From contig CM027379.1 of NCBI GenBank assembly GCA_015680905.1, positions 31,762,501-31,826,500 of the forward strand: a stretch of 64,000 nucleotides of DNA, read 5' to 3'. The stretch is from Coptis chinensis (lineage: Eukaryota > Streptophyta > Magnoliopsida > Ranunculales > Ranunculaceae). Numbering within the stretch: position 1 is the stretch's first letter; every line of letters starts with the position of its first letter. Under the pieces are notes generated by a model that worked only from the letters and a program-made list of their open reading frames with translations, was not told where the DNA came from and did not search any database. Of the stretch, positions 12,496-23,090 are shown piece after piece. The position numbers and the translations under genes were made by a program.

Positions 12496-12840
12496 TGTGC
12501 TTGCACGGAAAGCCTCCCTCATATCTCTCTTGTAACATGGTCGTTGGTTTATACACACGTATTCCTCGCTTCACTACTACATTAGCAAAGACTTTTTAAG
12601 CCTACGATGTTCAACTCCAAAATCTTTAAGAGAATCATAAAATTCAAGTAATAATAAGTTCCTTCTGTCAATTAGATCTAATTTTATGCTTTCATGATAT
12701 TAAAGTCTGGTTCCACTAAAGAATTTGAACATACCTATCGTCGAAAAAATACGATAAGCAACTGCGTAAGTTCTCACCTAAAAAGTGTTCTAGTTAATTA
12801 CCTTCATCAAGTTCCTTCGTCGCCATTAACTTCTGCAGTT

Positions 12841-13648
12841 ATGGCCGACGATCCTCCACAACCGAGAAGCCCCCTCACGACTTCTATATCGCATTACATG
12901 GAAGGACCTTCTTCCCTGCGATCAAACTTGAGGACATTGTCGGTGATTTTCAGATCCCACCAAACATTTTAGTTTGTTACCCGTGGTATCATGGTTTGGA
13001 TCACAAAACCGTGATAATCATCTTCGTAGAGTTTCCAACAAGTGGCCACAACATTTCACCATCCGGTGTCTCTAAGGAACAACTCTTGCTTCGTCTATTT
13101 CCATTCACTTTTTAGAAAAATCGTCAATTTGGCTTGTAGGACAACAGCCACAATCCATAGACACATGGAATAAACTTGTTCAAGCTTTCATGCTTCAATT
13201 TTACACTCAAAAGAAAACTACGTAAATGCTCGTAAAAATTCAATTCTTTCGCAAAATCCTCATGAATCCTCACGGAAGCATGGAGTCGCTTTTAATGATC
13301 TTCTTTTAGAATGTCCTCATCACCAACTAGACAAAGCCGCCCTTGTTCGTTCCTTCTTTAATGGACTTTTTGATCATCAAAAGAAACTCTTGACATAATG
13401 AACGGCGGTTGCTTCATGGACAAAGGAGCTACTGAAGCATATACTTTCCTTGAAAAACAAGCGAAAAAAGGTACACACTGGGGTAACACTGAATCGTCTA
13501 GGTCATCAAAGGATACTATTACCAAAGCTACATCTATTTTTGAGGTAAAACCCGATCCTAAATTAAAAAATTTGATAGAATCCCTAACTAAAAAAGTAGA
13601 TGCCCTTTGCGGTTCAAGTAAACGATCAACTACCAAAACAGGGTTATG
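12841..13648 (+). pseudogene. Athila-like gag
   Basis: ATG at 12841 opens MADDPPQPRSPL. After a frame change the conserved block reads FQIPPNILVCYPWYHGLDHK, matching the minus-strand element's IPPNIFNLLPVFHGLDHE. Weak matches to the 'FPF' and 'CPHH' blocks follow around 13080-13330. The last part (13398-13648) is open and lysine-rich, with LEKQAKKG and LTKKVDAL, the segment ahead of the zinc knuckle. At least three frame shifts are needed to read it through, so no functional Gag is made. Confidence 0.7.
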
Positions 13649-14180
13649 AACGTTGACACCTCCCCATGTGTTCTTTTGTCTTAGTCCCCGACCATCCCGA
13701 TGCATATTGTCCCTTGTTATATGCTTCCTCTACTCAACCATCGGAGGAGGCATGTGCATTCAACATTTCTAATGCACCTTGGAGACAACATCCGAATTTC
13801 GCTTGGCGCCAAAATAACCAACAGCTGGGGACTCCTCCAGGTTTTGCTAATCCACCAGTTTGACCAACCAACAACTTTATTCCTTACCGCCAAGGAAATA
13901 ATCAGCAATACCAACAAAGTCAGAATCAATTTCAAAATACTTCTGATGCTAACTATCAAACCAACCGCAACCTTGTCCGGCCCAATCCAAATCCCAACTA
14001 TAATCAACAACTTCTCAAAGAATAATCGCGGATCTAGTACTGCTGTACAACCTGCACGCACTTCGTTCTACGGATAGGACAAGTGAGACTTTCTTAGCTT
14101 ACATGAACCAACAATCTCAAATTTTAACGCCTATCCAACAATCACTTCAACAATTGGCAAGAAAATAGTCGAAAGGCGTT
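13649..14180 (+). pseudogene. Gag C-terminal zinc-knuckle and Q/N-rich linker remnant
   Basis: A cysteine/histidine patch (DHPDAYCP, near 13690) resembles the CX2CX4HX4C nucleocapsid knuckle, with its first cysteines out of frame. It is followed by PWRQHPNFAWRQNN and an N/Q-rich stretch ending near 14080. This matches the Q/N-rich linker in the minus-strand element. Frames shift repeatedly. Confidence 0.55.
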
Positions 14181-14519
14181 TTCCGGATAAGCAGTTCCAA
14201 ACCCTAAGCCAGCAAACACTGCCTTTGAACTCACCAATGCACCTGGTATAAGTACTCCCAACCAAGGTGAGGTACATGCAATCACTACTCTTCGATTTGG
14301 AAAACCGCAAACAATCAAATACTTAATGCCAGATGATTAACCAAAGGAATCTGACGGTTCCAATGAATCTATTTCCAATAATGAACCTACGAAGGATTCA
14401 CCAAATACAACAAAGTCAACATCTCAAAATTTAGGAAACAAGCAAGCAGACCCCTTTGCCAAATTCCCTAAGGCACCGCTTTCCCGTGACGCTTTGGCAA
14501 AGAATAAACCCGATGAGAA

Positions 14520-15110
14520 TTTTGATGAAATTCGAGACTTTTTCAGAATTTGACAATCAACTTACCTTTTCTCGATGCCTTTAAAGCTATTGCCAAAACA
14601 TGCAAAATTTTGAAAGATATGTGCACCACAAAAAGAGAACTAATGTTCCTCAAAAAGTGTTCCTCACCTAACACGGTTTCCATCCATCTTAGAACACAAT
14701 GGTATAGTCAAATACAAGAACCGGTTCTATGCACCTTAGGTGACAAATATACGGCTACTGCGCTACTAGACCTAGGAGCTAGTGTGAACTTACTTCCATA
14801 TTACTTATTTAAACAACTAGGTCTTCATGAGCTGAAACCTACCACCATAACTTTACAGTTAGCCGATCGTTCCATTAAGTTCCAAAAGGAATTGTGGAAA
14901 ACGTCCTTGTAAAAGTATAAGACTTTTTCTATCCTGTTGACTTTGTTATTTTGGATACAGAAGTTTCTTGTGATTCCATTCCTATCATCTTAGGACGTCC
15001 GTTCCTAGCAACTGCTAATGCTCTTATTAACTGTAGGGATGGTTCTATGACCATGTCTTTCACAAATCTTTCGGTCGAGGTAAATGTGTTCAAGATGATG
15101 AAATAAATTC
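14520..15110 (+). pseudogene. Athila-like aspartic protease region
   Basis: An open segment at 14550-14912 carries INLPFLDAFK, a cysteine-bearing stretch with CKILKDMCTTKREL, then the active-site region ALLDLGASVNLLPYY. The catalytic D-T-G is changed to D-L-G, which would abolish activity. The block LQLADRSIKF follows, and in another frame IIL-GRPF and ANALINCRDGSMTM at 14990-15060. Block order and sequence match the minus-strand element (4590-5220), where DTG is retained. Confidence 0.75.
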
Positions 15111-15133
15111 CAGAGCCTGACATTAATGGTGAG

Positions 15134-15361
15134 GTGAATAGGGTTGACAGCATTGTGCAAGAGTATTTAACAAACACTTTTCCTGAAGATGAAGTATACC
15201 AATTTCTTTCATTTAGCGATTCTGAATTTGAGGACGATGATTATACACAAGAAGTAAACGAGTTATTAGAGTCAATACTATTATTTGACCCTACGACCGT
15301 GATGTCCAGCGATTTGGATGAACATCAATCTGTTTACTCTATGGAAGATGCCTTTCCTTAA
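15134..15361 (+). pseudogene. Acidic post-protease linker
   Basis: Open stretch of 75 residues rich in D and E (for example FEDDDYTQEVNELLES). It lies between protease and RT, where Athila polyproteins have an acidic connector. No catalytic motif is present. Confidence 0.45.
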
Positions 15362-15639
15362 GAATCTTTAATACCCACTCCATCCATACGACTTAAAACC
15401 TCTTCCTTCATAATTAAAATATTTACATCTTAATCGAGATGGTAGTCATCCAATTATTATACCATCTCAATTGTTGATGATCAAGAATCCCGTTTAATAG
15501 ATGTCATTCAACAACACCGTTTACGCTATTGGATGGTCCTCGATGACATTAAGGGCATTGACCCTAATGTATGCACCCATCACATACATCTTGAAGAAAA
15601 TGCTAAGACGCGTCTAGCGTGAACCACAACGCCATCTAA
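15362..15639. other. Protease-RT connector without readable domain
   Basis: The sequence between the acidic linker and the first RT blocks has stops in all frames and no motif I can name. By position it was once pol coding sequence. Confidence 0.35.
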
Positions 15640-16370
15640 ACCTAACCATGAAAGATGTGGTACGAGAGGAAGTTTTAAGATTACTCGATGCGGTATTATT
15701 TACCCTATATCCGATAGTATTTGGGTGAGTCCAAGACACGCGTTGTTCTAAAGAAATCGGGCATTACTGGTTGCCAGCGCAATGATAAAGATGAATGTAT
15801 CTCCGCCAGATTCCAATGAAATGGCTTAATATGTATTGACTATCGCAAACTTTAATGATCCACTCGTAGGGATCACTTTCCACCGCCCTTCATCGATCGA
15901 TGCTTGAATGGTTAGCCGGTCATGCATATTACTGTTTTCTTGATGGTTATTCAGGATATTTTCAGATAGTCATAGATCCTGCTGATCAAGAAAAGACTAC
16001 GTTCACCTGTCCTTTTGGTACATTTGCATATAAATGAATGTTTTTCGGCCTTTGCAATGCACCTGGTACTTTCCAACGTTGCATGCTTCACATTTTTAGT
16101 GATATGGTTGAACGTTTTATGGAAGTATTCATGGACGACTTCTCAATATATAGAGATTCTTTCGATAGCTGTTTATCAAATCTTGAAAAGGTCTTTACAC
16201 GTTGTGAAGAGAAAAACCTTGTTCTTAATTGGGAAAAATGTCATTTCATGGTTAAAAAAGGAATAGTTTTAGGACATATCGTTTCAAAAGATGGAATCGA
16301 TGCCGACAAAGCTAAGATAGAAAAAATTGCTTCACTTCTTATACCAAAAAGTTAAGCGACATTCACAAGA
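15640..16370 (+). pseudogene. Athila-like reverse transcriptase
   Basis: RNA-dependent DNA polymerase of the element. Conserved blocks can be read in order: VREEVLRLLDA (15666), CFLDGYSGYFQI with the first catalytic aspartate (15935), EKTTFTCPFGTFAY (15990), then an open stretch at 16038-16355 with FFGLCNAPGTFQRCM and MEVFMDDFSIY, holding the two catalytic aspartates in the FMDD form usual for Athila. It ends KGIVLGHIVSKDGIDADKAK. Stops at 16035 and several upstream frame shifts make it inactive. Confidence 0.85.
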
Positions 16371-16379
16371 TTTTTAGGA

Positions 16380-16975
16380 CACTTGAGGTTTCTATAGGAG
16401 ATTTATTCAAGATTTTCAAAGGTTACTCGACCTTTAACTAATCTCTTGCTTAAAGATGCCGCTTTTTTACTTCAATTTCAATTGCAAACAAGCTTTTGAG
16501 ACTTTAAAATCCGCCTTAACTACCGTTCCCATAATTCAACCACCGATTAGTCTAAACATTTTGAATTAATGTGTGACGCGAGTGACTATGCTATTGAGCT
16601 TGCATTTTAGGGCAATGCCGTGAAGATAAGCCAATTGTCATTTACTACATGAATAAAACCCTTAATGAAGCTCAACGTAACTATACCACCACCGAGAAAG
16701 AGTTTTCATCGTTATATATGCCTTGGATAAGTTTCGTTCTTACCTAGTGGGTTCTTCCACAATTGTCTACACCGACCATGCGCGCTTCGTTTACCTATTA
16801 GCGAAAAAAGATGCAAAGCAGAGGTTGATCCATTTTTGGATTCTCTCTTTGCAAGAATTTACTCTAGAAATTAGAGATAAAAAGGTTGTGAAAATGTGGT
16901 TGCAGACCATTTATCAAGACTTGTCGCTGATATTGATACCGATACCGAACCTATCCGTGATTCCTTTGGGATGAA
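16380..16975 (+). pseudogene. RT connection and RNase H region
   Basis: RNase H would degrade the RNA of the RNA-DNA hybrid. Recognisable pieces are CDASDYAIE (16572, first catalytic Asp), [16 protein letters not shown] (16640) with TTTEKE.S next, and an open stretch at 16723-16974 with [11 protein letters not shown] and VYTDHA (a catalytic Asp), [15 protein letters not shown]. Frame shifts separate the blocks. Confidence 0.8.
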
Positions 16976-17089
16976 CACTTATATTCCATTTTTTCGCCCC
17001 CCGGGTATCGACATAGTAAATTACTTAGTTACCGAGGGAAGTCCCTTCATCTTGGTCTCGTGAATGATCGAAAAAGTTATTATCCACTG

Positions 17090-17840
17090 TGGAAATTTTA
17101 TTTCGGGATGATCCCTACCTCTTCAAGTATTGTTCGACCAACTAATCCATCGTTGCATTCCCGACTGGGAACACAATGACGTGTTATCCTTCTGCCATGA
17201 ACAATCTTGTGGTGGTCATTTTAGTGGTAAGAAAACAGCGGCCAAGATTCTACAATGTGAATTTTATTGGCCAACACTGTTTAGAGATGCACATAAGCAT
17301 TGCAAAGCATGCAACCACTGCCAGCAGCTAGGACGCATTACTCAACGCAATATGATGCCCCTAAATCCCATTTTAATTGTGAAAATCTTTGATGTATGGG
17401 GCATCGACTTTATGGATCCCTTTCCAAATTCTCATGGTTTCCTTTACATATTGGTAGCAATTGACTACGTGTCAAAATGGATCGAGGCATTGGCATGTCG
17501 TGGTTAATGATCATAAAACTGTCGCTTTTTTCAGAAAAGAAAATATTTTTCTCGATTTGGAGTTCCAAAAGCTATAATTAGTGACGGGGAAAACATTTCT
17601 GTAATAAATTTTTGAATCATTAGTAAAGAAATATGGAGTCACGCACAAAGTGGCAACTCCAGATCATCCTCAAACTAGTGGCCAAGTAGAAGTTTCTAAT
17701 AGAGATCAAATCCATTTTAGAAAAAAACTGTTAATCCATCTAGAAAAGATTGGTCTCTACGATTATTTGATGCCTTGTAGGCATATAGAACAACTTTTAA
17801 GACACCTATAGGGATGAGTTTTGGATTTACGGATGGGTTG
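17090..17840 (+). pseudogene. Athila-like integrase
   Basis: Catalyses insertion of element cDNA. The open part (17130-17507) has the HH-CC zinc-binding region ([20 protein letters not shown], later CKACNHCQQ) and the start of the DDE core ([22 protein letters not shown]). After stops, the second Asp is in AIISDGEN (17570) and the Glu region reads GQVEVSNRE (17680). [18 protein letters not shown] follows (17760-17820). The C-terminal domain is missing or unreadable and the sequence passes abruptly into an env-like module. Confidence 0.85.
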
Positions 17841-17956
17841 GAACGAGAACTCACGTTGGAATTGATTTCGACAACCATTTAATATTCCAATCAACTCCGA
17901 TAGTGCGACACTACTCGATTTGAGTATTCGAATACAATGGAGTTGATGTTTGACAC

Positions 17957-18500
17957 GCTCGAGGGCTTAATACAATGCTACCTCGAACTGCGTGGTACCA
18001 AAGATCGATCGACGTGAGCCAACTAGCCGTTACTCAGTGGCTGGCTTACAACGTCATTGGAACTTCAAAAACGTCTGACGTGAACAAGACATTCTTACAC
18101 CTGCTATGGATCCTCCAGGAGAAGAAGGATACCTTCTATATGGTCCATTTCTTGGGCCATGTTCTTACGTCTGCGTCAACCAGGTCAGCTCCTCTTGCTA
18201 TACTTGTTACTCATCTTATGTTTAACTTAGGGTTCTAGTCCGCTAGTCCTTTAACTCCAACAAGGTCTTTTGAAAATTTTGCGATTTTCGAGACTTGTGT
18301 CATGGATCACTAGAACCCTATAGCGAGAGATGATATTGAGCGTGATAACGTACCTCCTCTTTCTCCTTCACCACCCAACTGTTTTAATGAGGATACCATG
18401 CGCCGAATTAGCACTCTCATGGAAGCTTTAAGACAGATGAACACTAGCAGGCGCAGGATGTTTCTTCATCGGGGAAGAGATGCTTACTTCCTAAAATGAC
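17957..18500 (+). pseudogene. Env-position ORF, module 1 (Transposase_32-like)
   Basis: Open at 17975-18238. It contains VTQWLAYNVIGTSK, the phrase FLHLLWILQEKKDTFYMVH and RSAPLAILVTHLM. This pattern is the central block of the protein encoded downstream of integrase in Athila elements, sometimes called env-like; its function is unknown. The N-terminal half is missing. After the stop at 18236 the sequence to about 18440 can still be read (DTMRRISTLMEALRQM) and resembles a coiled C-terminus. It shares this block with module 2. Confidence 0.6.
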
Positions 18501-19020
18501 TTCCCAAAAGAAATGCGAATCACCAAGGCCGTTTCAGAGAATGATGATGGCAAATTAGCAAGCAATTCTTGCTAACCCCGGGTTCATCGTGGGCTGATGA
18601 CGAGAAACCGTAATGTGGCCGATGGCGAAGTTGATCTTGATGTAATGATGACTTCCAATTCTTGCTAACCCGGTTCTACGTTTCTCCAGCACGTCGCGGG
18701 TGATGGCGTAAAACTTCGGGTTCATCCTCCGCTAATACGAGGATTCCTAGTAGTTGTTTATTTTCTTTGGTTTAGAAATGACTATGTCATTTATTTCCCT
18801 TATGCATTACATTTTTATTTTTCTAGTGATAAAAATTATATATCATTTGATTTCTCATAATTTTGTATCTCCGGATGGTTTGAATGAGAAATTGTTTATG
18901 ATATGAAATCATTGTAATTAAGTAATATATTAGTTGTTTCTTGATGCATTGGGCCTACTCTCAAAGCCCCAACGGTCATAACCCAAACGAACTAATCCAA
19001 GCAGGTCGGATGCCCAACGG
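18501..19020. other. Spacer between env-like module 1 and the next promoter-like stretch
   Basis: No gene seen. 18560-18730 contains a repeated phrase (ATTCTTGCTAACCC, twice about 95 bp apart, with GGGTTCATC nearby). The rest is A/T-rich. Confidence 0.4.
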
Positions 19021-19032
19021 TCGATTTCTAAT

Positions 19033-19039
19033 TATAAAT
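19033..19039 (+). promoter_or_regulatory. TATA-box-like element
   Basis: TATAAAT is followed by a pyrimidine-rich leader (CTC/TTC-rich, 19042-19120) and an ATG at 19125. This spacing is typical of a plant core promoter. A similar arrangement precedes env-like module 2 (TATAAAT at about 19842). No experimental support. Confidence 0.35.
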
Positions 19040-19124
19040 CCAACTCTCCTCTTCTACTTTCACTCATCCCTTTCTCTCACTCTTCAAATACTCCTCTTCA
19101 CAAATTCTCATTTTCTTCAACATA

Positions 19125-19247
19125 ATGAATCAACTCGGCGATGGGAAAAGAGCAACGCAAAAATGGGCCATCACAAGATTCGCGTGGATAACAATGTTTA
19201 TCATTATACTACTATCGATCATACATAACATGATCCAGAATATCTAA
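19125..19247 (+). CDS. Possible 40-residue membrane peptide
   Basis: A short ORF follows a TATA-like box and a pyrimidine-rich leader. It starts MNQLGDGKRATQKWAITRF, with a basic N-terminal part of about 18 residues. A hydrophobic stretch follows (roughly residues 19-33, including ITMFIIILLSII) that could form one membrane segment. I do not recognise it. The start resembles that of env-like module 2 (MNQ versus MDQ), so it may be a degraded first exon or leader of such a module. A chance ORF is also possible. Confidence 0.25.
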   Translation: MNQLGDGKRATQKWAITRFAWITMFIIILLSIIHNMIQNI

Positions 19248-19840
19248 ATCTATGTAATCGACAACTCTCTTCCCTTATGTCATTTTGTATATTAGTATGG
19301 TGTGTTAAATAATTCTCACACATTTGTACGGTTTACGTATTAAATGGAGAAGTTCCGTGTTAAATATTTGTGTGTATTAGTTGTTGTTTTTTATATAAAA
19401 AAATAAAAAAATAAAAAAAAAATCAACAACTAAGAAAACCATAACAAAGAAATTACAATCCAAATCTCACCAAAATAATTCTATCTCTACTCATGGTGTT
19501 CAGAGAAAATCGCGACACGCTTACACGCACGCATAACACTTGTTACACACGCAGCTCGATTATTCTATCCATATTCTATTCTTGAGGTATGATCATAAAT
19601 TCTGAAATTATGGGTAGGTCTAACTACCATGTGAAACCTTCCCCATACTTTCTATCATTTTAACATCTCATTAATTGTTTCCATGGAAATTTGACATAAA
19701 AATACTTTTACTATGGATACCTATTGTTGATGTTCATAAAGGTCGGTGTCACAACAACACATGAGTCACTTGTGTTTCATATATTAATTTTGGATTTAAC
19801 TAAACTTGAATCCTCGATTGGTACTGGACTCATAGATTGC
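19248..19840. other. A/T-rich spacer, no gene seen
   Basis: Contains an A-rich run with T interruptions (19397-19425). No coding block or transposon end was recognised. Confidence 0.4.
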
Positions 19841-19913
19841 CTATAAATCTTTTCTTTTCAGCCATTCTCTTTCAAGCATTCTTCACTATACTTCCCTCCG
19901 TAATACTTCCAAA

Positions 19914-20921
19914 ATGGATCAACCAAGAAAAATAATGCCCGAGAAAAACTACCGATTTTTTTTAAGATGGCGGTTTTCTATTTTATTTTGACACCGAAAT
20001 TGTTGAGGATGGACGCCTTTTTCTATATCATTCGAAGCTAGTTATTCCCAAAATTGGATTTATGATGTTCTACCAATTTAGCGGAACTGAAAATGGAAAA
20101 TGTTATTTCAATGCCTATGAACGACGATTGGAATTGACTAGGGAAATTATCTCCGACATACTTCAAATCCCAATGAATACCCAGGTGTTCCTTTTTCCAG
20201 AGTCATCATTTGATTTTGTCAAAACTTTACTACGAGCTACCGTATCTCATAGCGAAGTCGGAAATAGACATCACGTTGTTCTTCAACGCTCTTTGAAACA
20301 GAATCAACGAGTTGTGCTCCACTGGTTTGGACACAATGTGGTAGGTACATCACACCAATCAGAAGTCACAAAGTCTCAACTTCACCTACTTTGGGTTTTG
20401 CAGACTCAAAGGGATGATTTTTGTCTAATCCAACACCTCTGGAACGCGATCACTAGGAAAACAAAAAGGTCAGCACCTCTACCTACTTTAGTCACGCAGA
20501 TTATGATGCGTTGGGGTTATCCAATAATTTCTCCAAAGACACCCCTTCAAAGAGCAAATATTAGTGTACTCCAAACAGACTACTCCGTTGGTTTTGGACT
20601 CTCGATACTCGACGGATGAATAGAAACGATCCAAGCTTAAACTCGAACTTTACTTTGATGAAAATGCCTTGCTAAACATTTTAATCCCATGGAAGGCATT
20701 GATTTCTTCATCATGGCATCGCGGGGAACTTCGTCATTTAATATCATCATTACAACTCTTAAGGATTTCCAAGTCGCCAAGCAATGCATGATGTTGAGCG
20801 AGGAGGAAATCTTGGAAAATCATTCTCAATCCTTGCAAAATCACACTCTCCTAATGGAGAATCAAACTACACTCTCTCTGCCCGACCGAGGGACATTCGG
20901 ATCACCTCGGACAACAAATTG
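19914..20921 (+). pseudogene. Env-position ORF, module 2 (Transposase_32-like)
   Basis: The best preserved of the three modules. ATG at 19914 (MDQPRKIMPEKN) follows a TATA-like box near 19842. One frame shift near 19980 leads into an ORF running to 20619. Blocks include GFMMFYQFSG, then LELTREIISDILQIP, then VLHWFGHNVVGTS and QLHLLWVLQTQRDDF, RSAPLPTLVTQIM. The last three blocks align with module 1. A further open segment (20689-20922) reads KQCMMLSEEEILENHSQSLQ, a likely coiled coil. Proteins of this type lie downstream of integrase in Athila; their function is unknown. Confidence 0.6.
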
Positions 20922-21239
20922 AAGAACTAAACCGTGCAACGATATCGTCTCGGTAGCATCATACTAATCCATGATTTTCTTATTAAATAAAAATGGAATA
21001 ATAATACTAAGTTAATAAATAAATAATCGTGATATATTATTACGTTTTTTTCGTCAGATATGAATTTTGTTGCTATCTTTTTATGTATTCTTTTGAAATG
21101 CTTGTTAGAATTGTCATCATTTACATTGTGACTAAAATAATTTTAACATGTGATTTTCAATGTCATTCTGAGGGTTTATTTTCTTCCATACTCATTTATC
21201 CATCCGTTTGCCTTTCTTATTGCCCATTTCTTTACTTCA
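20922..21239. other. A/T-rich spacer between env-like modules 2 and 3
   Basis: No coding similarity seen. The open frame across it (21029-21397) is rich in F, I, Y and C and looks like translated A/T-rich DNA. Confidence 0.4.
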
Positions 21240-22027
21240 TCCACCATGGCATTTTCATCAAACATGACATCTTCATCAAACATGACACCTCAAAAACTCA
21301 TTTCGAAAGCAATTTTTTTCAGTTTATGATGGATTCCAATACTTATGGTCATCTCTTCGGGTGGAATACATCACTAACATTGGGTGGTCTTCCCTAGTTC
21401 TTCAACCTGACCAAACTTATTCTCCGAGTTTGGCCGCATACTTTTATGCTAATATGGAGGACACACCAGCATTCAATCATGCACATGGCTTCTACTTAGA
21501 CGGGTTCACAATCCTAGTTGGTGACACACATCATATTTTTTCTGAACAACATCTTGCCCTAATTTTGGATCTTCCATATCACGAACCGGCCGCATCATGA
21601 CATTACATCTATCTTAATTCTTACCGTTCCTTTCAGTGGCAAGTTTTTCGCGAAACTTACGGTGATGGTCTTGAGATTAAACGAGAAGGAGATGTCCATG
21701 TACCATGGCGCGACATCACCATTCCTTTAGCAAGCATGACCATGAACATAGGGGAACGTGATGATGTTTTTATGCCCCGAACATCATGGAGATTGGCATT
21801 TTTCTATCGCCAATGAGGCTGCACAGAGTATTATTCAAGCACTTGGCTCAAAGTCATACATTATTTAACATCTTAGGTTGTGTTATCTTCAACTCAAACG
21901 AGCTCGCACTTTTCGGGACCGGTATATTCTTTTACCCAAGAAACGCTTGCGAATCATGAAGACATTTCCCCACGGTTTGCGGCTACTTTTCATGAAATTT
22001 GGGTCAAGGTAGATTCTATGTGCCCAG
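21240..22027 (+). pseudogene. Env-position ORF, module 3, interrupted by an LTR
   Basis: Starts near ATG 21246, with a short internal duplication (ATGACATCTTCATCAAAC repeated). It shows the N-terminal blocks of the env-like protein: SPSLAAYFYANM, FTILVGDTHHIFSEQHLALIL and DLPYHEP, matching the '(L)..FY.NM ... V.G......E....L.LP' pattern. Later blocks read VPWRDITIPLASMTMNIGE and PRTSWRLAFFYRQ. Several stops are present. The reading is cut at 22027 by an Athila LTR. Confidence 0.5.
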
Positions 22028-23090
22028 TGATAAGAGCCCAAAAATGTAGTTTTAACCCCTTAACCATCATACTTTTAGACCCGATTATGTGAGTAATAAG
22101 AAGTTAATATCGATTCGTGTTTTATGCATTTCGTGCTTCAAAGTCCATTATGTGCGTAAATGTGCCACTTTAGCGAGATAAAGGAGCAAAGGTCGGTCTA
22201 AGGAGTTCTGTGAACAAAGGCCAAGATTCAAGGAGACAAAGCCTTTGTAAAGCCTGGTCAAAAGCTGAAAAGTCAACACGAAAGCGGTAAAACATTGCAC
22301 AAGTCGTGAGAACTTCCGCGTCGATCTTTGGACTCGGACTCTGGGGAGTATCTTATGTCAAAACGACCGGATCGAAAGAGATTTCCAATGGTTCAAGCCT
22401 TTAACCCAATCAGAGCAGCAGAAGTGGACGAAAAGTCTGTTGAAGCCAACTGCAGCTGAAGAGGCCTTTTGGATCGAAGAATTGGGTTTTGGGCTTGATT
22501 CTTCGCCCAAAACATGTGGCTCCAAGCCCATGCACGATTTTGGATCCTAAACATATAAAACAAAAGCTTAGCTCTTTGTTAATGGTAGATAGTTAGGTTA
22601 GAAAATAAATTAGGTTAGGATAAGAAAAGTAGCCATTAAACCTTAGTTCTAGATCTAGTTTTACATTATTTAGTTTTACATTAATTAATTAGTTTATTTC
22701 TTGAGTATTGAATCATTGTTTTTATTGTTCATTAGATTAATAAGTAGTTGTTATTCATTCAAATCATATATTGTTCTTATTGTTCTATTAGATTTATAAA
22801 GTTAATTACTTATTCCATAATGACATGTTCTTATTATTGTTTTTGTTTGGGAATGGTAGTATAGAAATTTTACATCAAATCATTACTCTCACCATTGTTC
22901 CTTTTGGGTTTGATTAGTTGAATTCAATTTAAGTCTAGACAGGTTAAGAGCCGGAACTAATCCTTACTCATTATATTGCATGATTATGTTTTGAGAGTAA
23001 GAAGAATTGATTTAAACGTAAGAACGGTAGGATTACGATTAGTGTTGTTAACATTAATATTTGGGATATCTACTATTTTTACGGTTATCA
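22028..23090 (+). mobile_element. Athila-family solo LTR nested in env-like module 3
   Basis: Begins TGATAAGAGCCC and ends GGTTATCA, giving perfect 6-bp inverted ends (TGATAA/TTATCA) and 1063 bp. The first part matches the inverted 5' LTR at 7523-8888. The flanks are CCCAG on the left and CCCAA on the right, a TSD with one mismatch. There is no polypurine tract before it and no gag or pol after it, so it is a solo LTR and not the 3' LTR of the surrounding element. Confidence 0.6.

Noticed and set aside
21029-21397. 122-residue open frame rich in F, I, Y, C
   Set aside because: Translated A/T-rich DNA; the real similarity (env-like module 3) is in other frames.
22028-23090. LTR considered as the 3' LTR of the plus-strand Athila-like element
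   Set aside because: No polypurine tract precedes it, it cuts a coding module, and inverted ends with flanking CCCAG/CCCAA indicate an independent insertion.
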